This document shows positions 35,036-41,933 of a stretch of 64,000 bases of DNA, one piece after another. The DNA is from Amycolatopsis sp. FBCC-B4732. GTDB taxonomy: Bacteria; Actinomycetota; Actinomycetes; Mycobacteriales; Pseudonocardiaceae. The notes under the pieces are model-generated. The model had not been told where the DNA came from. It ran no database searches and saw only the letters and a list, made by a program, of their open reading frames with translations. A program made the translations under genes and the position numbers. Location: the NCBI RefSeq assembly GCF_023008405.1, contig NZ_CP095376.1:7048501-7112500 (forward strand), in the 5' to 3' direction. The stretch's first letter is position 1. Every line of letters begins with the position of its first letter.

Positions 35036-35359
35036 ATGGACGACGTTCTGCACGAGCGCGTGCGGGAGATCATCGAGTCGGTGCCGGCCGGCTCGGTCGC
35101 GACGTACGGCGACATCGCGGCGCTCGCCGGCGCGCCTTCGCCGCGGATGGTGGGCGCCATCCTGGCCGAGGACGGGCACGACCTGCCGTGGCACCGGATC
35201 CTGCGCGCGAACGGGACTCCGGCGCCCCACCTGGTCCACGACCAGCTGGAGCGGCTGCGGGCGGAAGGGGTGCTGGCCGACGGCCAGCGCGTGGACCTGC
35301 GGAAGTACCGCTGGAAGCAAGGAGGTGACGAGGATCCCGGTCCGGAAGGGCTGTTCTGA
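35036..35359 (+). CDS. Alkyltransferase-like (ATL) DNA-repair protein
   Basis: This 107-residue protein of the O6-methylguanine methyltransferase fold has a PWHRIL active-site segment; the catalytic Cys of PCHRV is Trp. This is the hallmark of ATL proteins, which bind O6-alkylguanine and hand it to nucleotide excision repair instead of repairing it themselves. The helix-turn-helix Arg finger region (SPRMVGAIL) is present. It is divergent from adnA, as Rv3204 is near Rv3202c. The start is ATG. Confidence 0.9.
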   Translation: MDDVLHERVREIIESVPAGSVATYGDIAALAGAPSPRMVGAILAEDGHDLPWHRILRANGTPAPHLVHDQLERLRAEGVLADGQRVDLRKYRWKQGGDEDPGPEGLF

Positions 35360-35369
35360 CCACTGTTGC

Positions 35370-35388
35370 TTAGGTTAGCCTCGCCTAA
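35370..35388. promoter_or_regulatory. Iron box (DmdR/IdeR type) on the start codon
   Basis: The 19-mer TTAGGTTAGCCTCGCCTAA matches the IdeR/DmdR consensus TTAGGTTAGGCTAACCTAA at 16 of 19 positions. Its last base is the A of the downstream ATG. Iron-loaded repressor bound here should block the promoter of the siderophore-interacting protein gene. Confidence 0.8.
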
Positions 35389-36245
35389 TGACGACGCAGG
35401 CGGAGCGCACCACCCTGACCTACCACCGGGCCTCGGTCACGGTGGCCCGGCCGCTGTCGCCGCACCTGGTGCGCGTGACGCTCGCCGCGGAGACCTTCCG
35501 CGACCTGGTGCCGCAGGCGCCCGACCAGTACGTGAAGCTCTTCTTCCCGCTCGCCGGGCAGGAGGAGCCGGTGCTGCCGGAGACCGCTTCCGACGTCATG
35601 TCCTGGTACCGCACGTACCTGGCGATGCCGGACGACCTCCGACCACCGATGCGCACGTACACGGCCCGGGCGATCCGGCCGGACGCGGCGGAGGTCGACA
35701 TCGACTTCGTCCTGCACGGCGACGAGGGCCCGGCGTCGGCGTGGGCGTCGCGCGTCAGGCCGGGCGACCAGGTGGCGTTCATGGGCCCGCACGGCCTGTA
35801 CGCGCCCACGCCCGCCGCCGACTGGCAACTGCTGGTCGGCGACGAAACGGCGTTGCCCGCGATCGGCGCGATCGTCGAGCAGCTGCCCCCGGGAACGCGG
35901 GCGTCGGTGTACGTCGAGCTGGCGGACCGGGCGGACCGGCAGACGTTCGACACCTTGGGCGCGGTCGAGGTGCACTGGGTGCTGCGCGACTCGCGTCCGC
36001 TGGGTGAGGCGTTGCTGGAAGCCGTCCGCGGCGCGACGTTCCCCGGCGGGACGCCGTACGCGTGGGTGTCCGGCGAGGCGGGCGTGGTGAAGCTGGTGCG
36101 GCGGCACCTGGTGCGGGAGCGCGAGGTCGACAAGCGGGCGATCTGCTTCACGGGCTACTGGCGGCGCGGGCTGAGCGAGGAGGCCGCGAGCCGCGAAGCG
36201 GTCCGGGCGGCCGAGGCCGGCGAGGTCCCGGCCGAGGAGGACTGA
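35388..36245 (+). CDS. Siderophore-interacting protein, FAD-dependent ferric-siderophore reductase
   Basis: This 285-residue protein of the ViuB/SIP family has the FAD-binding motif RTYTAR (about residue 87), the DFVLHGDEGPASAWA segment and the NAD(P)H domain (LLVGDETALPAIGAI). It reduces Fe(III)-siderophore in the cytosol to release iron. The ATG directly follows the iron box and there is no room for a ribosome site, so a leaderless mRNA is likely. Repression by DmdR/IdeR in iron-rich conditions is inferred. No siderophore biosynthesis gene is in the window. Confidence 0.92.
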   Translation: MTTQAERTTLTYHRASVTVARPLSPHLVRVTLAAETFRDLVPQAPDQYVKLFFPLAGQEEPVLPETASDVMSWYRTYLAMPDDLRPPMRTYTARAIRPDAAEVDIDFVLHGDEGPASAWASRVRPGDQVAFMGPHGLYAPTPAADWQLLVGDETALPAIGAIVEQLPPGTRASVYVELADRADRQTFDTLGAVEVHWVLRDSRPLGEALLEAVRGATFPGGTPYAWVSGEAGVVKLVRRHLVREREVDKRAICFTGYWRRGLSEEAASREAVRAAEAGEVPAEED

Positions 36246-36303
36246 CCTCGTCGGTGCCCCGGCGAGGAGCTGCGCGAGGACAACTCCACGCTGGCCGGCT
36301 GCC

Positions 36304-36319
36304 GACGCCCGGGGGCGTC
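36304..36319 (+). terminator. Short GC hairpin after the SIP gene
   Basis: GACGCCC-GG-GGGCGTC forms a perfect 7-bp stem 59 bases after the SIP stop, followed by TTCAAG. It is a weak terminator candidate in a 110-base space that otherwise shows nothing. Confidence 0.4.
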
Positions 36320-36355
36320 TTCAAGACGTACTGAGCGAAGCTCTGCCCCGGCGGC

Positions 36356-37165
36356 TCAGTGCTGACTGTCGCCGAGGGTCGTGACCAGCAGTTTCACCAA
36401 CGCGCCCAGCCGCTGGCGGTCCGGCTGCAGGGTCGATATCCCGGCCTCCTCCAGCGGTGCCGCCGTCACCGGACCCACGCACGCGACCACCACCGGCCCC
36501 CGGAAAGCGGCCACCACCGCCTCGTACCGCCCGTAGGACCGCGCCAACGAAAGGAAGTTCGCCGCCGCGGGAGCGCTCGTGAACGCCAGCGCGGCCACCT
36601 CCCCCGCCACCGCCGCGTCGATCAGCTCGTGCACCGGCGCCACGTCCGCCGGCGAATGCCACCGGTACGGCTGCACCTCCACCAGCGATGCCCCGGTCAA
36701 CAACCCCGTGTGCTCCGGCAACGGCGTCCCGTGCAGCTGGACGGCCACCCGCGCACCCTCGACACCCGCCGAAGCCACCGCCCCGAACAGCTCCGCGTTC
36801 GACTCCGACTCCGCCGAAAAGAACTCCCGCAGCCCGGCACCCCGGACCGCACCGACCGCCTTCGGACCACGGGCGTAGATCCGGGACTCCCGAAGCCGCT
36901 CCAGCAGCGGCTCGCGCAGGCCCCAGCCATCGGCAGCGTCGAGCCAGCCGCGGAAGCCCGCGCCCGTCGTCACCACCGTGAACGCGACCGGCTCCGCCAG
37001 GACCGCTTCGGTGGCCGACCGCAGCGCGGGATCCGACTCGAGCGGGACGATCGTGATCGTCGGCGCGTGGCGGACCTCGGCGCCGTAGCGTTCGAGGGCC
37101 GCGATGAAGTCCTCCGCCCGGCGTTCGGCCGTGACGCCGATGGCGATGCCACTCAGCTCACCCAT
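36356..37165 (-). CDS. Uroporphyrinogen-III synthase-like protein (stand-alone HemD domain)
   Basis: This 269-residue protein is a HemD-fold with two Rossmann-like lobes (GIAIGVTAERRAEDFIAAL at the start; FTSAPAAANFLSLA; VVACVGPVTAAPL). It is clearly paralogous to the first 260 residues of the protein encoded at 40489 (shared TTGAGFRGWL/TTGIGFRGWL, SESNAEL, PYRWHSP/VYRWVGP) but lacks the DNA-binding domain. It overlaps the upstream WYL regulator gene by eight bases. Either it makes uroporphyrinogen III for siroheme or haem, or it is a ligand-sensing relative; no other haem gene is nearby. Confidence 0.75.
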   Translation of the reverse strand: MGELSGIAIGVTAERRAEDFIAALERYGAEVRHAPTITIVPLESDPALRSATEAVLAEPVAFTVVTTGAGFRGWLDAADGWGLREPLLERLRESRIYARGPKAVGAVRGAGLREFFSAESESNAELFGAVASAGVEGARVAVQLHGTPLPEHTGLLTGASLVEVQPYRWHSPADVAPVHELIDAAVAGEVAALAFTSAPAAANFLSLARSYGRYEAVVAAFRGPVVVACVGPVTAAPLEEAGISTLQPDRQRLGALVKLLVTTLGDSQH

Positions 37166-38126
37166 AGATCGCGCCCATCTCCTCGATCGCTTCCGCCAGC
37201 TCCGCCCGCAGGTCCGCCGGTTCGAGGACCTCCAGGTGCGGCCCGAAGCGCAGCAGCTCGCCGATGGCCGGTTCGCCGCGCTCCACCGGCAGCTCCACGG
37301 TGAGCCAGCCGTCCGCGTCGGGTTCGCCCACGGCCGACCGCAGCGCGCGGGCCCCGGCCGGACCCGCGTAGAACGGTACGAGAGCCTGCGCCCGCGGCGA
37401 CAGCCGCACCACGGCCACGCGCGGGAACATCCGGCGTTCGAACTGCTCCGACCACTCCTGCCAGTACCGCGCGAGGTCGAAGCCGGCCGGCCGCTCGAAC
37501 ACCTCGCCGAGGTCCTCCAGCGCCTGCACCCGCGAGATCCGGTACGTCCGGTCGGTGCCTTCGCACCGCGCCGCGAGGTACCAGTTGCCCGCCTTGAGGA
37601 TCAGCCCCAGCGGCTCGACGTCCCGCTCGACGACGCGCTGCCCCCACCGTTCGTAGCGGATCCGGATCCGGTGCGACGACCACACCGCGTCGGCGACGGC
37701 GGACAGCGCCGGCAGGCTCTCGATCCCCCGGTGCCAGCCGGGGACGTCCAGGTAGAACCGCTCGGCGACGCGGCCGGCCCGGTCGCGCAGCTCCGACGGC
37801 AGCGCCGCGTACAGCTTGAGCTGCGCCGCCGCGAGGACCGTCCCCAGCCCCAGCTCGGCGGCCGCGACCGGCAGCCCGGCCAGCGACAGCGACTGCGCCT
37901 CTTCCTCGGTCATCCCGGTCAGCCGGGTGCGGTAGCCGTCGACCAGGCGGTACCCGCCGGTCCGCCCGCGGTCGGCGTACACCGGGACACCGGACGCCGA
38001 CAGCGCGTCGATGTCCCGGTAGATCGTGCGCACCGAGACTTCGAGCTCTTCGGCCAGCTCCTCGGCCGTCATCCGGCCGCGGTTCTGCAGCAGCAGGAGG
38101 ACGGACAGGAGGCGGCTCGCGCGCAT
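37158..38126 (-). CDS. HTH-WYL domain transcriptional regulator
   Basis: This 322-residue protein has an N-terminal DeoR-like helix-turn-helix (LEVSVRTIYRDIDALSASGVPVYA, residues 28-52) and a WYL domain (RYERWGQRVVERDVEPLGLILKAGNWYLAA, about 155-190). A C-terminal WCX-like extension follows. The ATG is the first codon after the divergent intergenic region. Its stop overlaps the start of the HemD-like gene, so both are co-translated. It probably regulates the divergent DUF3224 gene and itself through the inverted repeat at 38146-38170. Confidence 0.88.
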   Translation of the reverse strand: MRASRLLSVLLLLQNRGRMTAEELAEELEVSVRTIYRDIDALSASGVPVYADRGRTGGYRLVDGYRTRLTGMTEEEAQSLSLAGLPVAAAELGLGTVLAAAQLKLYAALPSELRDRAGRVAERFYLDVPGWHRGIESLPALSAVADAVWSSHRIRIRYERWGQRVVERDVEPLGLILKAGNWYLAARCEGTDRTYRISRVQALEDLGEVFERPAGFDLARYWQEWSEQFERRMFPRVAVVRLSPRAQALVPFYAGPAGARALRSAVGEPDADGWLTVELPVERGEPAIGELLRFGPHLEVLEPADLRAELAEAIEEMGAIYG

Positions 38127-38145
38127 GCCGCCGATTCTGGCAGAA

Positions 38146-38170
38146 ATACCTGACACAAGCTGACAGGTAT
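38146..38170. promoter_or_regulatory. Inverted repeat, candidate WYL-regulator operator
   Basis: ATACCTG (38146-38152) and CAGGTAT (38164-38170) form a 7-bp inverted repeat with 11 bases between, in the 63-bp space between the WYL regulator and DUF3224 starts. It also contains two CTGACA direct copies. AT-rich bases precede it. The position suits control of both divergent genes. Confidence 0.5.
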
Positions 38171-38189
38171 GTCCGGCAGGGTGACTTCC

Positions 38190-38585
38190 ATGAACGAGTT
38201 CATGACGAAGAACTGGGAAGAGAAGATCGTCAGCGGCACCGAAGGCGGCCCGCGGGTGGCCTACGCACACGTCACGTTCGCGTACGAAGGCGTCATCGAG
38301 GGTGAATCGATCTGCGACCTTCTGCTGTACTACGCGGGCGAAGGCTACGACAGCGGGCAGACGACGTCGCCGAGCTTCGAGCGCTTCGAAGGCAAGGTCG
38401 ACGGTCGCGAAGGGACGTTCATCGTGCGCCACGAGTACACGTTCGACGACAAGGGCTTCACCTCGACGTTCAAGGTCGTCCCCGGTTCGGGTACCGGCGG
38501 ACTGGCCGGCCTGACCGGCAGCGGGACCGCCGGCGGCGCGACCGGCGTGGACAAGGTGGGCTACACGTTCGAGTACGCGTTCTAG
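38190..38585 (+). CDS. DUF3224 domain protein
   Basis: This protein of about 131 residues (MNEFMTKNWEEKIVSG...) is a small beta-barrel of the DUF3224/allene-oxide-cyclase-like family, with EGKVDGREGTFIVRHEYTFDDKG and a Gly/Thr loop near the C-terminus. The second ATG is preferred over 38169 because the first lies inside the inverted repeat, while AGGG sits about nine bases before 38190. It is cytoplasmic; its ligand is unknown. Divergence from a WYL regulator suggests ligand-induced expression. Confidence 0.8.
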   Translation: MNEFMTKNWEEKIVSGTEGGPRVAYAHVTFAYEGVIEGESICDLLLYYAGEGYDSGQTTSPSFERFEGKVDGREGTFIVRHEYTFDDKGFTSTFKVVPGSGTGGLAGLTGSGTAGGATGVDKVGYTFEYAF

Positions 38586-38594
38586 GAGTCGCAA

Positions 38595-39692
38595 GTGGAC
38601 CGCCGCCAGGTACTCGCCTACCGCATCGCCGAGCACGGCCTGCACCGCACGGCCGGCGACGTCGCCGACCTCGCCGTCGTCAAGGCCGGGCTGCAGGACA
38701 GCATGCGCGACACCGCGCTGCTCGCCCTCGTGGCCCGGCTCGACGGCGAAGTGTCCCCAGTGGACGATCCGCGGCTCGTGCTCGCCTGGACGTTGCGCGG
38801 CGCGCCGCACTTCCACCTGGACCTGGCCGGGGTGACGCGGGCCCTGGTGCCCCTCGACGACGCGGACGCGCTCGCCCGGATGCTGTGGCAGCGCAAGGAA
38901 CTGGCGGCGACCGGCCAGTCGGCGACGGAAGTGGTCTTCACGGCGGCGGCCGCGCTGCGCAAGGTCGTCACCAAGCCGATGACGAAGGGCGCGGCGAGCA
39001 CCGCGGTGACGAAGGCGCTGCCGCCGTCGTTCTCCCGGTGGTGCCGCGGGTGCGGCGCCACCCACATCCAGGAACAGCTGATGCGGATCGCGGCCCCGCA
39101 CGCGGGTGTCCGCCTGGTCGCGGGCGCCTCCCCGGCGACGCTGGCGCCGCTCGAAGGACGCGGCCGGCTGCGCCGCACCCCGGACCCGGCGGCCGCGGCG
39201 AAGGTGGTCGAGGACTACCTGCGGCTCAACGGCCCGGCGTCCCCGGGTGAGGCGGCGGAGTTCGTCGGGACGGCCAAGGCGGTCGTGGACCGGACGTGGC
39301 CGGCGGACCTCGCCGAGGTGAAGGTGGACGGACGGCGGAAGTACCTGCCCGAGGCGCAGCTGGCCGCGTTGGAGAACCCGCCGGAACCCGACGTGGTGCG
39401 GCTGCTGCCGCCGCTGGACCCCTTCATCCAGGCCCGCGACAAGGCCCTGCTGGTCCCGGATCCCGCGCGCCGCAAGGAGGTCTGGAAGATGCTGGGCAAC
39501 CCCGGCGTCCTCGTGGCCGACGGCGACATCGCGGGCACCTGGCGCACGAAGGGCAGCGGCGCGAAGCTGACGTTCACGGTGACGGCGTTCGACCCCCTCC
39601 GCCCGGCGGTCCGCGAGGACGCCGAAGCCGAAGCGGCGCGGGTGGCGGCGGCGCGGGGGTTCGAGAAGCACGCGGTCACCTGGGTGGGCTGA
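38595..39692 (+). CDS. Winged-helix DNA-binding protein, AlkZ-like
   Basis: This 365-residue HTH_42-family protein starts MDRRQVLAYRIAEHGLHR, has repeated winged-helix modules (LRLNGPASPGEAAEFVGTAKAVVDRTW) and ends PFIQARDKALL... with a C-terminal beta domain. Family members include AlkZ and YcaQ, DNA glycosylases that unhook interstrand cross-links or toxin adducts. The Q-x-Q catalytic motif of AlkZ is not evident, so glycosylase activity is uncertain. The GTG start is nine bases after DUF3224, probably the same transcript. Confidence 0.75.
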   Translation: MDRRQVLAYRIAEHGLHRTAGDVADLAVVKAGLQDSMRDTALLALVARLDGEVSPVDDPRLVLAWTLRGAPHFHLDLAGVTRALVPLDDADALARMLWQRKELAATGQSATEVVFTAAAALRKVVTKPMTKGAASTAVTKALPPSFSRWCRGCGATHIQEQLMRIAAPHAGVRLVAGASPATLAPLEGRGRLRRTPDPAAAAKVVEDYLRLNGPASPGEAAEFVGTAKAVVDRTWPADLAEVKVDGRRKYLPEAQLAALENPPEPDVVRLLPPLDPFIQARDKALLVPDPARRKEVWKMLGNPGVLVADGDIAGTWRTKGSGAKLTFTVTAFDPLRPAVREDAEAEAARVAAARGFEKHAVTWVG

Positions 39693-39721
39693 AGCGCGGC
39701 TCCAGCCCACCCTGAGCGCGG

Positions 39722-40387
39722 TCACCGGGCGGCCGCGTCGATGTCGCCGTACGCCGTGGTCGCGTGGATGGTCAGGGCCGCCGCGCCCTCGGTGTTCTTG
39801 AGGGAGTTGCGGATCCGGCCGTACGTCGTGCCGGCGTCGAGGGACGCGGACACGCCGGCCGCCGCGCCGACCGTGATGTCGCCGGCCTGGGTGCTCAGGA
39901 CGAGGTTGCCGCTCACGGCCTCCGCGATCCGGATGTCGCCCTTGCCGGTGGTGATCTCCGCCGGGCCGGTGAGGCGCCCGACCGAGACGTCGCCGGCGTG
40001 GGCGGTCAGGTGCAGGCTCGCGGCCTCGTCGAACACGGCCTCGCCGTGCGCGCCTTCCACGGTGACGTCGCCGAGGCGCCCGACGCCCCGCAGCGCGACG
40101 CCGGCGGCCCTGGCCCGGACGTCCGAACCGGCGGGCAGCTTGACGACCACGTCGAGGGAGCCGGACGGGCCGAAGTACTGGTTCCCGGCCGCGCCTTCGA
40201 TGCGCAGGACGCCGTCGGCGAAACCGACCTCGACCTGCGAAGCGGCCTTCACGTCGCGGCTCTTGGCGGGGTCGGCGGGGCGGACGTCGACGGTGGTCTC
40301 GCCCGGCTCGGCGGCGACGAACCGGACGCGGCCGGCGGGGATGTCGAGGACGGTGGCGATCGGGGCGGTGGTGGCGAAGTGCTGCAT
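39722..40387 (-). CDS. DUF4097 family beta-helix protein
   Basis: This 221-residue protein is made of short repeating beta strands (GDVTVEGAHGEAVF, GDVSVGRLTGPAEI, GDIRIAEAVSGNLVL, GDITVGAAAGVSASL), the adhesin-like fold of DUF4097. There is no signal peptide or membrane segment. The ATG at 40387 has AGGAG eight bases upstream, which excludes the longer upstream frame. Such proteins often accompany DUF1707/PspC-type or regulator genes; here it lies alone between AlkZ-like and the nitrate operon. Function unknown. Confidence 0.75.
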   Translation of the reverse strand: MQHFATTAPIATVLDIPAGRVRFVAAEPGETTVDVRPADPAKSRDVKAASQVEVGFADGVLRIEGAAGNQYFGPSGSLDVVVKLPAGSDVRARAAGVALRGVGRLGDVTVEGAHGEAVFDEAASLHLTAHAGDVSVGRLTGPAEITTGKGDIRIAEAVSGNLVLSTQAGDITVGAAAGVSASLDAGTTYGRIRNSLKNTEGAAALTIHATTAYGDIDAAAR

Positions 40388-40488
40388 TTCGGGGCTCCTG
40401 AGTGGCTCTGTTCCGGTGATGAAGCCACTTTCACCGGGGCCGCTGACACCGGGTGGCCACCGCGCTGACACGCCCGCTGACACGCCGG

Positions 40489-41592
40489 TCAGGCCTCGAC
40501 GGCCAGCCGGTACCCCCGCTTCACCACCGTCTGGACGACCTTCCCGCCGCCCAGCGCAGTCCGCAGGCGGCCGATCGCCGTCTCCACCGCGTGCTCCTCG
40601 CCGCCGCCCGGCAACGCCGAGATCAGCTCGCGGCGCGACACCACCCGGCCCGGCGACGCCGCCAGCGCGCGCAGCAACGCCATCGGTGCCGGTGCCACCT
40701 CGCGCCAGTCACCGTCCACGATGGCCGCCTGGCCGCGCAGTTCGATCTCCCGGCCGCCCGCGAGGAACCGCGGCGACCGCGTCACCAGCGTCTCGGCCAC
40801 CGTGCGGGCCAGCGCGCCGATCCGCGCCCGGTGCGGCTGGACCGTCGGCACCCCCAGCGCCGCCAGCGGTCCCGCCGTGATCGGGCCGACGCACGCCGCC
40901 ACCACCGGGCCCGACAGCGCCGCGACCAGGCCCGGCAGCCGGCCCGTGCGCCGGGCCAGCGCCAGCAGCGAAGCCGCCGCGGGCGCGCTCGTGAACGGCA
41001 GCGCGTGGATCGAGCCGTCCAGCACCCCGTCCAGGAGCCGGTCGACCGGGCCCGGGTCCACCGGGCCGACCCAGCGGTACACCGAGATCTCGATGACCTC
41101 CGCCCCCGCCGCCCGCAGCGTCTCCACGAAGTACGGCAACGGCTCGCCGTGCAGCTGCACCGCGATCCGCTTCCCCGACACGTCCGCGGCCAGCAGGTGC
41201 TGCAGCAGCTCCGCGTTGCTCTCCGACGCCGGTGAGTACGCCTCCGTCAGCCCCGCCGCCCGGATCGCGCCGGTCACCTTCGGGCCGCGGGCCAGCAGGG
41301 CGCACTCCGCAAGGCGCGAGAGCAGCGCGTCGCCGAGGCCCCAGCCTTCGGCCGCCTCGAGCCAGCCGCGGAAGCCGATGCCCGTCGTCGCCACCACCGC
41401 GTCCACCGGCGCCTCGAGCAGCCCGGCCGTCGCCGCGTGCAGCTCCGTGTCGTCGGTCAGCGGCACGATCCGGATCGCCGGGCCGTAGCGGACGCCCGCC
41501 CCCTTGCGCACCAGAAGCGCGCCGAGCTCGTCAGCCCGGCGCGCCGCGGTGATGCCGACCACGAACCCGGTCAGCGGGAGGACATCGGTCAC
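40489..41592 (-). CDS. Bifunctional uroporphyrinogen-III synthase / OmpR-type DNA-binding protein
   Basis: This 367-residue protein has a HemD domain (about 1-260; VVGITAARRADELGALL, FTSAPAAASLLALA, VVAACVGPITAGPL) fused to a C-terminal winged helix (about 270-367; LLRALAASPGRVVSRRELISALPGG, AVETAIGRLRTALGGGKVVQTVVKRGYRL). The fusion occurs with assimilatory nitrite reductase genes in actinobacteria (Rv0260c is one, as I recall). HemD supplies siroheme precursor for NirB; the winged helix may regulate nitrogen genes. GTGA overlap with nirD sets the start; it is the last gene of the operon. Confidence 0.9.
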   Translation of the reverse strand: MTDVLPLTGFVVGITAARRADELGALLVRKGAGVRYGPAIRIVPLTDDTELHAATAGLLEAPVDAVVATTGIGFRGWLEAAEGWGLGDALLSRLAECALLARGPKVTGAIRAAGLTEAYSPASESNAELLQHLLAADVSGKRIAVQLHGEPLPYFVETLRAAGAEVIEISVYRWVGPVDPGPVDRLLDGVLDGSIHALPFTSAPAAASLLALARRTGRLPGLVAALSGPVVAACVGPITAGPLAALGVPTVQPHRARIGALARTVAETLVTRSPRFLAGGREIELRGQAAIVDGDWREVAPAPMALLRALAASPGRVVSRRELISALPGGGEEHAVETAIGRLRTALGGGKVVQTVVKRGYRLAVEA

Positions 41593-41933
41593 GGGCTCTC
41601 CACTTCGACCACGCCCCCTCGCACGCGCACCTCGTACACCGGCACGGACACGTCCTCGGCGTCCAGGCACTGTCCACTGTCGAGCGCGAACCGTTCCTTG
41701 TAGACCGGCGACGCGACGACCGGGACGCCACCCGCGTCCCCGACGATCCCGCGGGAGAGCACCGCCGCGCCGCTGCACGGGTCCCAATTGGACAGTGCGT
41801 ACCAGCGCTCGCCCGGCAGGCGGAAGATCGCCACCTGCACGCCGCCGTCGAGCAGCGCCGCCACCCCGGCGTACTCCGGGACGGCCTCGGCGGCGCAGAC
41901 CGCCGTCCAGGTTCGCTCGATCGACGTCGTCAT
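41589..41933 (-). CDS. nirD: Nitrite reductase (NADH) small subunit
   Basis: This 114-residue NirD protein has a Rieske-like beta fold without the Cys-His ligands (YALSNWDPCSGAAVLSRGIVGD; GQCLDAEDVSVPVYEVRV). It pairs with NirB to reduce nitrite to ammonium in the cytoplasm. Its ATG overlaps the nirB stop (ATGA) and its stop overlaps the HemD-fusion start (GTGA), so the three are translationally coupled. Confidence 0.92.
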   Translation of the reverse strand: MTTSIERTWTAVCAAEAVPEYAGVAALLDGGVQVAIFRLPGERWYALSNWDPCSGAAVLSRGIVGDAGGVPVVASPVYKERFALDSGQCLDAEDVSVPVYEVRVRGGVVEVESP

